From assembly GCF_030815585.1 (NCBI RefSeq), contig NZ_JAUSWY010000001.1:4278001-4342000 (forward strand): DNA of 64,000 nucleotides, given 5' to 3'. Shown here one piece after another: positions 18,565-26,828 of the stretch. The translations under genes and the position numbers were made by a program. The stretch comes from Arthrobacter pascens. Lineage in GTDB: Bacteria; Actinomycetota; Actinomycetes; Actinomycetales; Micrococcaceae. The notes beneath the pieces were generated by a model. That model was given only the letters and a program-made list of their open reading frames with translations. It did not search any database and was not told the origin of the DNA. Positions within the stretch are counted from its first letter, which is position 1. Every line of letters begins with the position of its first letter.

Positions 18565-19385
18565 GTCCTGCTCCCTGTGCCGTGCGGTGACACATCCGGA
18601 GGCGGAGATTCAACCGCGATCAGGCCGCGGAGATCCGTGTTGTCCTGGATATGTCCTGCCGGTTCTTGTGGTGAACCGGACGCAACTACGCTCAGGGCGG
18701 CCTCGCGCAGCCCCAGGTTGTTATGCCTAGCGACGGCCCTCAAATATTGGAAGGCGCCCTCATGGCTGAGGCCATACTCGCTCATCAGTGTCCGCACGGC
18801 CAGATCCATCAGGGCCAAGGAGGTCTGGGCAACCGCCAGTTCCGCGGCTGCCTGGGCATGCTCCGCCACCCGCAGCACCACGCGGAGCGCCCGGGCAACC
18901 TCCCGCGCGTAGCGGCGCGTCCTGACGATGTCTTCACTCGTGAAGGCGTGCGGCGCGGCCGCATACAGGTTGATGGCGGCGCTGGAGCCGGCCACGGACA
19001 CAATGGGCGTGGACAGCAGCGACCGGACGCCATGGCCTGTGGCGACGATTGCATATCCGGGCCACCGCCGGTCCCGGGCCAGGTCGGCCACGTGCACAAA
19101 GTCACCTGTGCGGAGGGCCAGCAGCACCGGTCCATCACCGAAGGAGCACTGCTCCTGGTCCGCTGCCCGGGCCTGAGCGTTGCCTGCCGCTATGGTGTGG
19201 GCTTCCTCGCGACGGAACAATGTGGCCGCCCAGCCAATTTCCCGCCGGACACCTTGGATGTCCTGCATAAATTCATGGGTAACCTCGCCGAGGAAAATCT
19301 CGACGTCATTGCTTTCGAAGACCACGTCCTGGGAGGCGGGGAGCTGCTGCTCCCAGCCGGCGTCCCCCGAGGTGTCCACGGCCAT
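18561..19385 (-). CDS. GAF-ANTAR RNA-binding regulator
   Basis: A 274-residue cytosolic protein. A GAF domain occupies about 30-175 (GDGPVLLALRTGDFVHVADLARDRRW split around residues 84-108). An ANTAR domain spans about 180-236 with LALMDLAVRTLMSEYGLS and AFQYLRAVARHNNLGLREAA, the three-helix layout that binds paired hexaloop hairpins to antiterminate transcription. A 35-residue tail follows. The ligand sensed by GAF is unknown. The coupling to the SGNH hydrolase gene suggests that gene as a companion rather than a target. No kinase is adjacent. Confidence 0.85.
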   Translation of the reverse strand: MAVDTSGDAGWEQQLPASQDVVFESNDVEIFLGEVTHEFMQDIQGVRREIGWAATLFRREEAHTIAAGNAQARAADQEQCSFGDGPVLLALRTGDFVHVADLARDRRWPGYAIVATGHGVRSLLSTPIVSVAGSSAAINLYAAAPHAFTSEDIVRTRRYAREVARALRVVLRVAEHAQAAAELAVAQTSLALMDLAVRTLMSEYGLSHEGAFQYLRAVARHNNLGLREAALSVVASGSPQEPAGHIQDNTDLRGLIAVESPPPDVSPHGTGSRT

Positions 19386-19673
19386 GTTCCACGCCTAGGT
19401 TCGAAACGCGCAGGCCCACTGCAAAGCCTTGTTCTAAGGATACGTCCGGAGCCGGCGCGAAACGGCCGCAGGCGCCGGAAAGTACGGGGCGTACGTCGTC
19501 ACCCTGCCGCCCAAGGAACGTGTCTGCCGGGCAATGGGCCCCAGGATTGGTGCCAGCTCCGCGACGCGGGCTACGGGAGCTGCACGTCTATCACCTGGGG
19601 CTGGCGTCCGACACGCGCCGCCTCGCCCTGGCCGAGGCTTTGCGGTGCTTCGGGAATCCCGACCTCCAACCGG
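19386..19673. other. 288-nt gap without a recognised gene
   Basis: I see no gene that I can name. Short frames with coding-like third-position GC occur on the plus strand (for example around 19570-19680), but they change frame and have no ribosome site or recognisable motif. It may be a decayed gene or chance in GC-rich DNA. Confidence 0.4.
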
Positions 19674-20189
19674 CTACCCGGCGTCGAAACTTTCCTCGTC
19701 GTCGTCCTTGGGGGACTTCTCCTGGGGCAGGTCGTTGCCGCTGCCGTCGGGGAGCCCTGCGGCTTCCTGCCCCGGTTCCGACGAGAACGGCTCGGAACCC
19801 TGTTTATCAGCGTTGGATTCGTTGATCTCGGCCTCGGCGGAGGGCACATCGGCATCGCGCGGGATCGGCGGCTCCCCCGGTTCAAACCCGGGGTCGTTGG
19901 TGTCACTTTCGGCGTGGAACTGCTCGTCCGTGCCGCCGAAGCGGCCCGCTCCGGGCTCGCCCGCGCTGTCCTGGTCCTCCTCGTTGAAATGGCCGAGGTT
20001 GGGGGAGCCGGTGGCGAACGTCTCACCGGCGGGGCTGTCCTGGTTGAGGCCGGCTTCGTCAAAATCCTCTTCCTCGCGGGGCTGGGCGAATTGCTTGCTG
20101 TCTGCACCGCCCATCTCCTGCTCCGCCGTCGGCGTGCCGTAGCCGCCCACTTCCTCTTCCGGCTCAGCGTGCTGGTTGTCCTGGCTCAT
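19674..20189 (-). CDS. Acidic, hydrophilic, probably disordered protein
   Basis: A 171-residue protein rich in Glu, Asp, Gly, Gln and Pro, with no Cys, no membrane segment and no signal peptide. It begins MSQDNQHAEPEEEVGGYGTP and has a very low predicted isoelectric point. The composition resembles hydrophilins and dehydrin-like stress proteins, and it matches two similar genes at 29652 and 30021. It sits between a GAF-ANTAR gene and an SDR usually tied to general stress in bacilli and actinobacteria. The function is inferred from composition only; the frame is supported by length, start and ribosome site (AGGAGG region upstream). Confidence 0.68.
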   Translation of the reverse strand: MSQDNQHAEPEEEVGGYGTPTAEQEMGGADSKQFAQPREEEDFDEAGLNQDSPAGETFATGSPNLGHFNEEDQDSAGEPGAGRFGGTDEQFHAESDTNDPGFEPGEPPIPRDADVPSAEAEINESNADKQGSEPFSSEPGQEAAGLPDGSGNDLPQEKSPKDDDEESFDAG

Positions 20190-20234
20190 GGTTCCTCCTG
20201 TTTTGGATGTGGATGAATCTGACCTATGAACTGC

Positions 20235-21149
20235 TCAGAGTCCCTTGCCGCCGGTCACGGGCAGCACGGCCCCTGAAATGTAGGATCCCTGTTCGGACGC
20301 CAGCAGCACGTAGGCAGCGGCGAGCTCTGCGGGTTGCCCGGCCCGCTGGAGCGGAGTGTCCTGGCCGAACGTGGGAAGCTTCTTCGGCCACTCCGTGGCG
20401 GGGATCAGCGGTGTCCAGACGGGACCGGGAGCAACAGCATTAACGCGGATACCCTTCGGCCCCAACTCCTGCGCCAGGGCCTTGGTGAAGGCAACCTGGG
20501 CGGCTTTGGTCATGGCGTAGTCGATCAGGCCCGGGGACGGATGAAAGGCCTGGATGGATGCCGTGGTGATGATCGAGGAGCCAGCCGACAGGTGCGGCAC
20601 TGCCGCCCGGGCAGTCCAGATGAGGGAGTAGAGATTGGTCCTGAAGACCCGGTCGAATTCCTCCGTGGGGAGGGATTCGAAGCTCTCCCGGTTTTTTTGG
20701 TACGCCGCGTTGAGCACCACCACATCCAGGCCGCCGAACTCGGCCACAGCGTCTTCCACGATCCGGGTGCTGAACTCCTCCTCGCGCCCGTCACCCGGAA
20801 GCAGGAGGGCACGCTGGCCGGCCTTCCGGATCCAGTCGGCTGTGTCCTGGGCATCCTCTTCCTCCTCCGGGAGGTAGGAGATCGCGACGTCGGCCCCCTC
20901 TCGGGCGAAGGCGATGGCTGCCGCCTTGCCGATCCCCGAGTCGCCGCCCGTGATCAGCGCAGCTTTTCCCTGCAGCGCACCGTGCCCTTCGTAGCTGAGT
21001 TCACCGTGGTCCGGTTTGGGGTCCATGGGCGCCGTGAGGCCGGGCTGCTTTTGTTCCTGCTCAGGAAACGGGCCCGAGTGATAGCCGCCCCGGGGGTCCG
21101 TGGGCTGGTCCGTCTGCTTCTTCTTGTCGCTCACAGTCCGCCTACTCAC
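20235..21149 (-). CDS. SDR-family oxidoreductase (YhdF/YghA type)
   Basis: About 299-304 residues. A hydrophilic N-terminal extension (PMDPKPDHGELSYEGHG) precedes a classical short-chain dehydrogenase: TGGDSGIGKA cofactor loop, NAAYQ motif, catalytic Ser in ITTASIQAF, and YAMTK with the catalytic Tyr and Lys. This extended form matches the general-stress YhdF/YdaD/YghA group, whose substrates are poorly known. The start is GTG at 21149, or more likely GTG at 21134 (VSDKKKQTD). It lies with stress-like neighbours on both sides. Confidence 0.87.
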   Translation of the reverse strand: MSRRTVSDKKKQTDQPTDPRGGYHSGPFPEQEQKQPGLTAPMDPKPDHGELSYEGHGALQGKAALITGGDSGIGKAAAIAFAREGADVAISYLPEEEEDAQDTADWIRKAGQRALLLPGDGREEEFSTRIVEDAVAEFGGLDVVVLNAAYQKNRESFESLPTEEFDRVFRTNLYSLIWTARAAVPHLSAGSSIITTASIQAFHPSPGLIDYAMTKAAQVAFTKALAQELGPKGIRVNAVAPGPVWTPLIPATEWPKKLPTFGQDTPLQRAGQPAELAAAYVLLASEQGSYISGAVLPVTGGKGL

Positions 21150-21340
21150 TTGGTCGGTTTCCGATGGGCTCCGGCATGCACCGGCCCTTTGAAACTATCC
21201 CCATGGGCGGAGCAAAGTCCACCGTTCGGGGCGAATAATCAGTAAACTTATCAAATGTTGATCTTGGCGCAACTTCGGCCTAACTTGGGAGAACGTGGCC
21301 TCCCGTCGGGCCAGGCCGGCCAGCGCGGTGAGGAGAAGCA

Positions 21341-21838
21341 ATGTCGGATGTGGAGGACTTCACCGGCAGTACGGGACGGAACGAAACCCGGGAAGAGCGG
21401 CTGGACCGGAACTGGGCTGAACTGTTGCAGGAACTCAGGGTGCTGCAGACCGGCGTCCAGATTCTTGCCGGCTTCCTGCTGACCCTGCCCTTCCAGCAGC
21501 GCTTCGAGGACCTGGATGATTTCCAGGTTGGCCTCTACCTGTCCAACGTTGTGGTCGCCACCCTGACGACGGCCTTCATACTGCTACCGGTCAGCGTGCA
21601 CCGGCGGCTGTTCCGCCAGCGCCTCAAGGAAACCCTGGTGTCAAGCGCCGACTCGATCACCAAGATAGCCCTGGCGGGGGTTGCGATCCTGAGCGTGGGA
21701 ACTGCGGCCCTTGTGTTTGACGTGACAGCCGGCCGCACGGCCGGCCTGACCGCCGGGGGCGTGCTGCTGGCCATCCTCCTTGTGCTGTTGATCTACATCC
21801 CGCTGCACCTCAACAGACGTGCCACAGCGAGAAGCTGA
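21341..21838 (+). CDS. DUF6328 family membrane protein
   Basis: A 165-residue protein. A charged N-terminus with RNETREERLDRNWAELLQE is followed by the family core LRVLQTGVQILAGFLLTLPFQ and three further hydrophobic segments (about 67-86, 105-125 and 132-152). Actinobacterial DUF6328 proteins share this ELRV-QTGVQ motif; no function is known. GAGGAG upstream supports the ATG. The gap before it contains an AT-rich stretch (21234-21262) that probably carries its promoter. It is followed by two small membrane genes, likely as one transcript. Confidence 0.8.
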   Translation: MSDVEDFTGSTGRNETREERLDRNWAELLQELRVLQTGVQILAGFLLTLPFQQRFEDLDDFQVGLYLSNVVVATLTTAFILLPVSVHRRLFRQRLKETLVSSADSITKIALAGVAILSVGTAALVFDVTAGRTAGLTAGGVLLAILLVLLIYIPLHLNRRATARS

Positions 21839-21879
21839 CGTCCTGCCACACCAGCAAAGCCAATCAACGGGAGGAAAAG

Positions 21880-22542
21880 ATGGGTAAATGGGCCAAGGAA
21901 CATGGGCTGCTGCTCGCGAATCTAGCCCTGTTCCTGATGTTTTTCGGTGGAATGATCATCTCCGGGGCAGCCGCGTACAGCGAGGACCAAACCGCCCACG
22001 GAGAGCCGGCCGTTTCCATACTGGGGTACCTGGCTACCGGCCAGTTTGTGGAAGCCACGTTTGAAAACTGGGAATCCGAATTCCTCCAGATGGCCATGTA
22101 CGTCATCCTGACGGTTTTCCTGTTCCAGAAGGGGTCTTCCGAGTCCAAGCCGATGGGCAGGACGGCCCCGCAGGACCAGGATCCGCGCGATGCCAGAATC
22201 AAGCACAGCACGCCGTGGCCGGTGAAACGCGGCGGCGTGGTCCTGAAGCTATATGAACATTCGCTGTCCGCGCTCCTCCTGGTGCTGTTCCTTGCTTCCT
22301 TCAGCCTCCATGCACTGGGCGGCACGGAGGAATACAACCAGGAGCAACAGAGCCACGGCCAGCCCACTGTCACGCTGCTTGGCTACCTGGCCACAAGCCG
22401 CTTCTGGTTCGAATCCTTCCAGAACTGGCAAAGTGAATTCCTTGCCGTCGCGGTCCTGGTGGGCGCCTCGGTCTATCTCCGGGAAAAGGGGTCCCCGGAG
22501 TCCAAACCTGTAGCCGAGCCACACTACGAAACCGGCGCGTGA
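21880..22542 (+). CDS. DUF6766 family membrane protein with internal duplication
   Basis: A 220-residue protein made of two similar halves (about 1-100 and 120-210). Each half has a hydrophobic span, a Y(S/N)(E)DQ..HGEP- or EEYNQEQQSHGQP-type polar loop, a GYLAT(G/S)xF motif, an NWxSEFL motif and a second span, then a KGS(S/P)ESKP tail. This is the DUF6766 arrangement. It lies 41 nt after the DUF6328 gene with a good GGAGG site, so both probably act in the envelope, perhaps under stress (inference). Confidence 0.82.
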   Translation: MGKWAKEHGLLLANLALFLMFFGGMIISGAAAYSEDQTAHGEPAVSILGYLATGQFVEATFENWESEFLQMAMYVILTVFLFQKGSSESKPMGRTAPQDQDPRDARIKHSTPWPVKRGGVVLKLYEHSLSALLLVLFLASFSLHALGGTEEYNQEQQSHGQPTVTLLGYLATSRFWFESFQNWQSEFLAVAVLVGASVYLREKGSPESKPVAEPHYETGA

Positions 22543-22610
22543 GTTCCATGGACCCCCGCCGTCCGGAGCAGCCGCCCCACCGGCCGCCTGAACCGAGCAG
22601 GAGAAATGCG

Positions 22611-22970
22611 ATGCGGAACATCCTGAAGACCCTCATTGTGGCGCTGGCGCTGTTCGTTGCGGTGCCGGCATTAGGCCCTGCTGCGCAGGCCGCTCCTGCA
22701 GCCTCTGCGTCAGCTGTCCAAGTTCCCCAGGTGCAGGCGCCGGAGGTACGTGCCGCGCTGGCCGTGCATGCCGCCGCGGCCGCCTCCACTACCAATCCGT
22801 CGCCCACAGATCCGGCCTCCACGGGTCCCGCCAACCCTGGAACGGGCGAAACCGGCGGGGCTGAAGCGACGCGGCTCGACTACGCTCCGCTGGTGATCGG
22901 CGCAGTCGCCTTGATCACCTTGGTGGTGATCCTGATCTGGCGCCGCCGCCGAAACACCACCATCGTGTAG
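22611..22970 (+). CDS. Small secreted or membrane-anchored protein
   Basis: A 119-residue protein: signal peptide MRNILKTLIVALALF to AQA-AP (about 1-28), an Ala/Pro/Thr-rich extracellular linker (about 30-82), and a C-terminal hydrophobic span (about 88-108) ended by RRRR. The shape is like a sortase substrate, but no LPXTG-like motif is present. I chose the ATG at 22611 because AGGAG lies 9 nt upstream; a GTG at 22539 overlapping the DUF6766 stop would add an odd Pro-rich leader before the signal peptide. Function unknown. Confidence 0.7.
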   Translation: MRNILKTLIVALALFVAVPALGPAAQAAPAASASAVQVPQVQAPEVRAALAVHAAAAASTTNPSPTDPASTGPANPGTGETGGAEATRLDYAPLVIGAVALITLVVILIWRRRRNTTIV

Positions 22971-22977
22971 CGGCCCT

Positions 22978-22999
22978 GCCGGAGCCGGCCTCCGGCTTT
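22978..22999. terminator. Bidirectional-type terminator hairpin
   Basis: GCCGGAG (22978-22984) pairs with CTCCGGC (22990-22996) around a 5-nt loop and is followed by TTT. It lies between the ends of the converging DUF6328 operon and glycerate kinase gene. Confidence 0.75.
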
Positions 23000-23005
23000 G
23001 ACCGG

Positions 23006-24130
23006 CTACGCCCCTTCCAGGACCTGCACTGTGGCCCACGCCAGGTACTTTGCCGCATTTGCTATGGCGTCTGCCGGGCTGGCGGCAACGTCCAGGAGTT
23101 GGGCGGTAGCCACGACGCCGTGCTCGGCAAGGGCCTCAGGCGTGACCAGAATTCGGCCCGCCACCACGATGACTGGGATGCCCCGTGAACGGGCGGCATC
23201 GGCGAGCGCGATGGGCGCCTTGCCGGTCAGGGACTGGGAGTCCATGGATCCTTCGCCGGTGATCACCAGGTCCGCGTCCGCCAACTGCTCCGCCAGCCCT
23301 GTGAGTCCGGCAACCAGCGCGAACCCGCCTTCCAGCTGGGCGTTTGTGAAGGCAAGGAACGACGCCGGGAGGCCGCCTGCTGCGCCCGCCCCGCCAATGT
23401 TGACGTCCCGGCCCGTCGCCTCCCGGAGGATGGACGCCCAGTTGCGTAGCCCGGCGTCGAGCAGTTCAACGGCCTCCTCATCGGCCCCCTTCTGCGGGCC
23501 GAAGACGTGGGCGGCGCCCGTGGTTCCAAACAGCGGGTTCTGCACGTCCACGGCGATCCTGAAGGAGACGGCGGACAGCCGTGGATCCAGCCCTGAAGTA
23601 TCCAGGGCCACCACGTCGGCGAGCGATCCCCCGCCGAGCGGCACCACGTTTCCCGCGGAGTCGAGCGGTTTGAGGCCAAGCGCACGCAGGGCGCCGCTGC
23701 CGCCGTCGGTCATGGCCGACCCGCCAAGGCCCAACACAACTTCCGTGGTCCCGGCATCAAGGGCGGCAGCGATCAGCTGGCCGCAGCCATAGCTGTGGGC
23801 CCGGAGGGCGTTCGCCGGAGTGGGCTCCATCAGCGCCAGGCCTGACGCCTGCGCCGTTTCGATGACAGCGGTAGCGCCCCCGGAGCCGTTCTTGCGGAAA
23901 GCCCAGGCAGCCCCGACGGGAGCAAGGATGGGGCCTACCACGGCGTTGAGTCGCTCTTCATACCCCGCTGAGACCGCTGCCTCCAGGGTCCCCTCGCCGC
24001 CGTCGGCGATCGGGAACTGGTTGGCCACCGCGTCGGGGTAGACGCGGAGCGCACCTTCAGCGATGGCGGCGGCGGCTTCCGCAGCGGTAAGCGAGCCCTT
24101 GAACTTGTCCGGAGCGATGAGAATGCGCAT
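23006..24130 (-). CDS. Glycerate kinase (GarK/GlxK family)
   Basis: A 374-residue cytosolic kinase that phosphorylates glycerate. It carries the family N-terminus ILIAPDKFKGSLTA, PIADGGEGT, GLGGSAMTDGGSG and the C-terminal TGEGSMDSQSLTGKAP. Members of this family make 2-phosphoglycerate or 3-phosphoglycerate depending on subgroup, and this cannot be decided here. The start is ATG at 24130 (MRILIAP), with alternatives up to 24142. No glyoxylate or glucarate gene is adjacent; the nearest upstream gene is the methyltransferase 65 nt away on the same strand. Confidence 0.92.
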   Translation of the reverse strand: MRILIAPDKFKGSLTAAEAAAAIAEGALRVYPDAVANQFPIADGGEGTLEAAVSAGYEERLNAVVGPILAPVGAAWAFRKNGSGGATAVIETAQASGLALMEPTPANALRAHSYGCGQLIAAALDAGTTEVVLGLGGSAMTDGGSGALRALGLKPLDSAGNVVPLGGGSLADVVALDTSGLDPRLSAVSFRIAVDVQNPLFGTTGAAHVFGPQKGADEEAVELLDAGLRNWASILREATGRDVNIGGAGAAGGLPASFLAFTNAQLEGGFALVAGLTGLAEQLADADLVITGEGSMDSQSLTGKAPIALADAARSRGIPVIVVAGRILVTPEALAEHGVVATAQLLDVAASPADAIANAAKYLAWATVQVLEGA

Positions 24131-24195
24131 GCCGTCCATCATGCCAGCATCCGGGTGGAAAGCGCTTGCCCGCGCCGGGATGCGGACCTGACCGC

Positions 24196-25110
24196 CTACC
24201 GCCGCGCCCTGAGCACTGCGAAATAGCCCGGAACGGCGCTGGCACCGGCCACGCCCGTCATCGGATTCGTTTCGATGGTCGCGGGGCCGTCCTCCACCAG
24301 CTCCCAGATATCCGTGGGCATCACCCTGCTGCGTTCGGCGGGCCCGAAGTGGCCCGGCATGGGCAGTTCGCGGATCGCCCGTTCCAACGGCTCGGGAATG
24401 TTCCGCGTTGTTGCACCAAGGTGCGCAATATAATCCACGGGGTTCCCCTGGAAGTTCGTTTCCGCGAGGAAAACCGTGCCCCGGCTTCCCACGAGCTCCC
24501 TCAGGTTGTCCACCAGCGCTGCCTGGTCGGCCTGATCCAGCACATGAAGCACCCCGCGGATAAAGACATTGGCGTCAGTAGGACCAACCAGCCCGGCCCC
24601 GGCCCCCGGCGCCGTCATGTCCCGCACCACGTAGCTGACGTTTTCCATCCCCGCGGATTCGCTCCTGGCCCGGGCCACTGCATGGGAGGACACATCCACG
24701 CCCAGGACCTGCGGGAAGTAGGACGACAGGGCACGGGTAAAGCTGCCGTGGCCGCAGCCGATGTCCACCACGGGAAGTCCAGGATCCAGGTGCCGCTGAA
24801 GGACGTCCCGGTAGCCAAGCAGCTCGTGATCGTTCCCGGAGTCCCAGAGCACTTCTCCCTGGACACCTGTCCTGGCAATTCCCGCCCAGTACCGGTCCCA
24901 GGCCACGGGCCTGTTCTTGGGCGCGGACCGGGACAGCCGGAGGAGCTTTGGGATGATCAGGTACTTCTGCAAGGCAGAAAGCAACAATCTTGCTGAGGAG
25001 GACACTGTCCAAATATATGTCCCGACCGCCCGCCGGGCTGTATGCGTCAGCCCGTTGCAGCCGGTTCCGCCGAGAGCCAACACATCGATAAGGGACCAGC
25101 CGCCCCGCAT
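24196..25110 (-). CDS. Class I SAM-dependent methyltransferase
   Basis: Up to 304 residues. The core starts near residue 66 (NRPVAWDRYW); motif I VVDIGCGHGSF is at 114-124, LGVDVSSHAVARARSE follows, and an acidic-polar strand DANVFIRGVLHVL occupies the motif IV-V region. No methyl acceptor is indicated. The start is uncertain: ATG at 25110 touches a G5 run, whereas GTG at 25005 (VSSSARLLL) has GGA 5 nt upstream. The histidine kinase gene starts 41 nt away in the opposite direction, so the promoters would overlap if 25110 is used. Confidence 0.82.
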   Translation of the reverse strand: MRGGWSLIDVLALGGTGCNGLTHTARRAVGTYIWTVSSSARLLLSALQKYLIIPKLLRLSRSAPKNRPVAWDRYWAGIARTGVQGEVLWDSGNDHELLGYRDVLQRHLDPGLPVVDIGCGHGSFTRALSSYFPQVLGVDVSSHAVARARSESAGMENVSYVVRDMTAPGAGAGLVGPTDANVFIRGVLHVLDQADQAALVDNLRELVGSRGTVFLAETNFQGNPVDYIAHLGATTRNIPEPLERAIRELPMPGHFGPAERSRVMPTDIWELVEDGPATIETNPMTGVAGASAVPGYFAVLRARR

Positions 25111-25151
25111 CCCCCTAGAATGTATTCAACCAGGAGCCAAAAGGGGGCAGG

Positions 25152-26807
25152 GTGCCAGCGGACACACCAAATGTGGCAACTGTGCTGCGCGCCGCCGTCG
25201 TGGCGGACCCCGACGACGGCCGCCGGGACTTCACTGCTGCGGCACTCCGTGCCGCCGGCTACACGGTCCATACTGCCGGGGACGACACCACGCTTTCCGC
25301 GCTGCTCCACCGCGATGATCTGTCAGTCCTGGTGGTTGACAGCTCGCTGTCCGCCGTGGAGACCCATGTTCCCGTCCTGGTTCTCGTGGACCTGGACAAC
25401 CAGGCCGAAGCCGCAGCAATGGAACGTTCCGGCATCAGGGACTCCATCTCAAAACCTCCGGACGCCAGGGAACTCGTCCACCGCACCACCGCCCTCATCA
25501 ACCTCGTCGCCCGGCGCACTGAGGCCCGCCACGAGGCGGAAGCATTGCGCGAACAGCTTCGGCAGGTTTCGGCGGCCGTCCGCGGAACCAACGATCCCCA
25601 AGAGATCGCCGACTACGTCGTGGCGGGATTCGGTGAAACTCTCGGGGCCGACCACGTCTGGCTGACCACCTTCGAAGACGAAAGGGTCCCCCGCATTACA
25701 GCCCAGTGGAACCGGCCTGGCCTGGACCCGCTGCCTGATGGCCTGCTCACAGACGAGGAATGGGCGCTTCGGACGGCGGATCTCCTCTGGTCAAGGGCAG
25801 AAGCCCTGACGTCGGATGGATCGGAGGGCTCCAATGCCGCCCTGGGCGGCTTGCTGCCCGGATCGTTGAGGGCCTTGCACGCCACTGCGTCCGTCCTGGT
25901 CCCCATGGGGGAAGGCTACTCATCCCTGGGCCTCATCTGGATTGCCCTGTTGGACAAACCGCGGGGCTGGTCCCGGGCCGAGCTCGGGCTGATCCAACAC
26001 GTGGCGGGCAACGCCGCCCACGGGCTGATCCAAAGCCACCTCATCAGCAGCCAGCAGCAGGTGGTCAAGCAGCTTCAGCAGTTGGACAAGGCCAAGACCG
26101 ACTTCCTTGCCACCGTCAACCATGAATTGCGTACCCCGCTCACGTCGATCATGGCCTACCTTGACATGATCCAGGAAAGCACTGCCGATCCGGTCTCCAC
26201 TGAGGTCCACCAGATGCTGGACATCGTGGTCCGGAACACCGAGCGGCTGAGGCTGCTGATCGAAGACATGCTGAGCGTTTCCCGCGACGGGCACACGGAC
26301 AGTCCGCTGCATCTAACCCCTGTGCGGCTTGGGCGGACCCTGGATATCGTCGCCGGCGCGCTGAGGCCGCTGGCAAAGCTCCAGAACGTGACAATAGCGC
26401 TCGAACCCGCCCAGGAGGATCCTGAGATCATGGGCGATGAAGTGCAACTGCAACAGGTCTTTACCAACCTGGTCTCAAACGCCATCAAATTCACGCCAAG
26501 CGGCGGAAAGATCCAGGTGGGCAGCGTTTCGCAGGCGGCCGCTGACGGGACCCGGTGGGCCACCGTCAGCGTGGCTGACACAGGGATCGGCATATCCAGC
26601 GACGAGCTCTCCCACGTGTTCACCCGCTTCTACCGCGCTTCCAATGCCATGGCCGGGGCAGTCCCGGGCACCGGCCTTGGACTGGCCATAACCCAGGACA
26701 TCGTGAATCGCCACGGTGGCCGCATCCACGTAGCCTCGGAACTGGGTACAGGAACAACGGTCACCGTCAGCCTCCCCCTGGACTCCGGCGGGAACCAGGC
26801 CAACTGA
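25152..26807 (+). CDS. Hybrid-type sensor histidine kinase: REC-GAF-HisKA-HATPase
   Basis: A 551-residue soluble kinase with no membrane segment. Domains: a shortened receiver-like domain (about 12-115, with D19/D21, D63 and K101 in acidic-pocket, phospho-acceptor and lysine positions), a GAF-like domain (about 130-300), a dimerisation/phospho-acceptor helix with NHELRTPLT (His324), and an HATPase domain with N443 (NAIKF), DTGIG and GTGLGLA. GTG at 25152 follows AGGGGGCAGG. It lies 21 nt before a GGDEF-EAL gene on the same strand, so signal output may pass to cyclic-di-GMP. No separate response regulator with a DNA-binding domain is nearby. Confidence 0.9.
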   Translation: MPADTPNVATVLRAAVVADPDDGRRDFTAAALRAAGYTVHTAGDDTTLSALLHRDDLSVLVVDSSLSAVETHVPVLVLVDLDNQAEAAAMERSGIRDSISKPPDARELVHRTTALINLVARRTEARHEAEALREQLRQVSAAVRGTNDPQEIADYVVAGFGETLGADHVWLTTFEDERVPRITAQWNRPGLDPLPDGLLTDEEWALRTADLLWSRAEALTSDGSEGSNAALGGLLPGSLRALHATASVLVPMGEGYSSLGLIWIALLDKPRGWSRAELGLIQHVAGNAAHGLIQSHLISSQQQVVKQLQQLDKAKTDFLATVNHELRTPLTSIMAYLDMIQESTADPVSTEVHQMLDIVVRNTERLRLLIEDMLSVSRDGHTDSPLHLTPVRLGRTLDIVAGALRPLAKLQNVTIALEPAQEDPEIMGDEVQLQQVFTNLVSNAIKFTPSGGKIQVGSVSQAAADGTRWATVSVADTGIGISSDELSHVFTRFYRASNAMAGAVPGTGLGLAITQDIVNRHGGRIHVASELGTGTTVTVSLPLDSGGNQAN

Positions 26808-26828
26808 TCCCGGGAAGGGGGAATCCAG

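Noticed and set aside
19880..19897. GGTTCAAACCC, like a tRNA T-arm
   Set aside because: No acceptor stem, anticodon arm or CCA region around it; it lies in a coding sequence.
19534..20142. Plus-strand frame with coding-like stretches over the acidic-protein gene
   Set aside because: No ribosome site, no motif, and most of it is antisense to the acidic-protein gene; not enough to call a gene or pseudogene.
22539..22610. GTG start overlapping the DUF6766 stop for the small secreted protein
   Set aside because: It would put 24 polar, Pro-rich residues before a clear signal peptide, while the ATG at 22611 has a good ribosome site.
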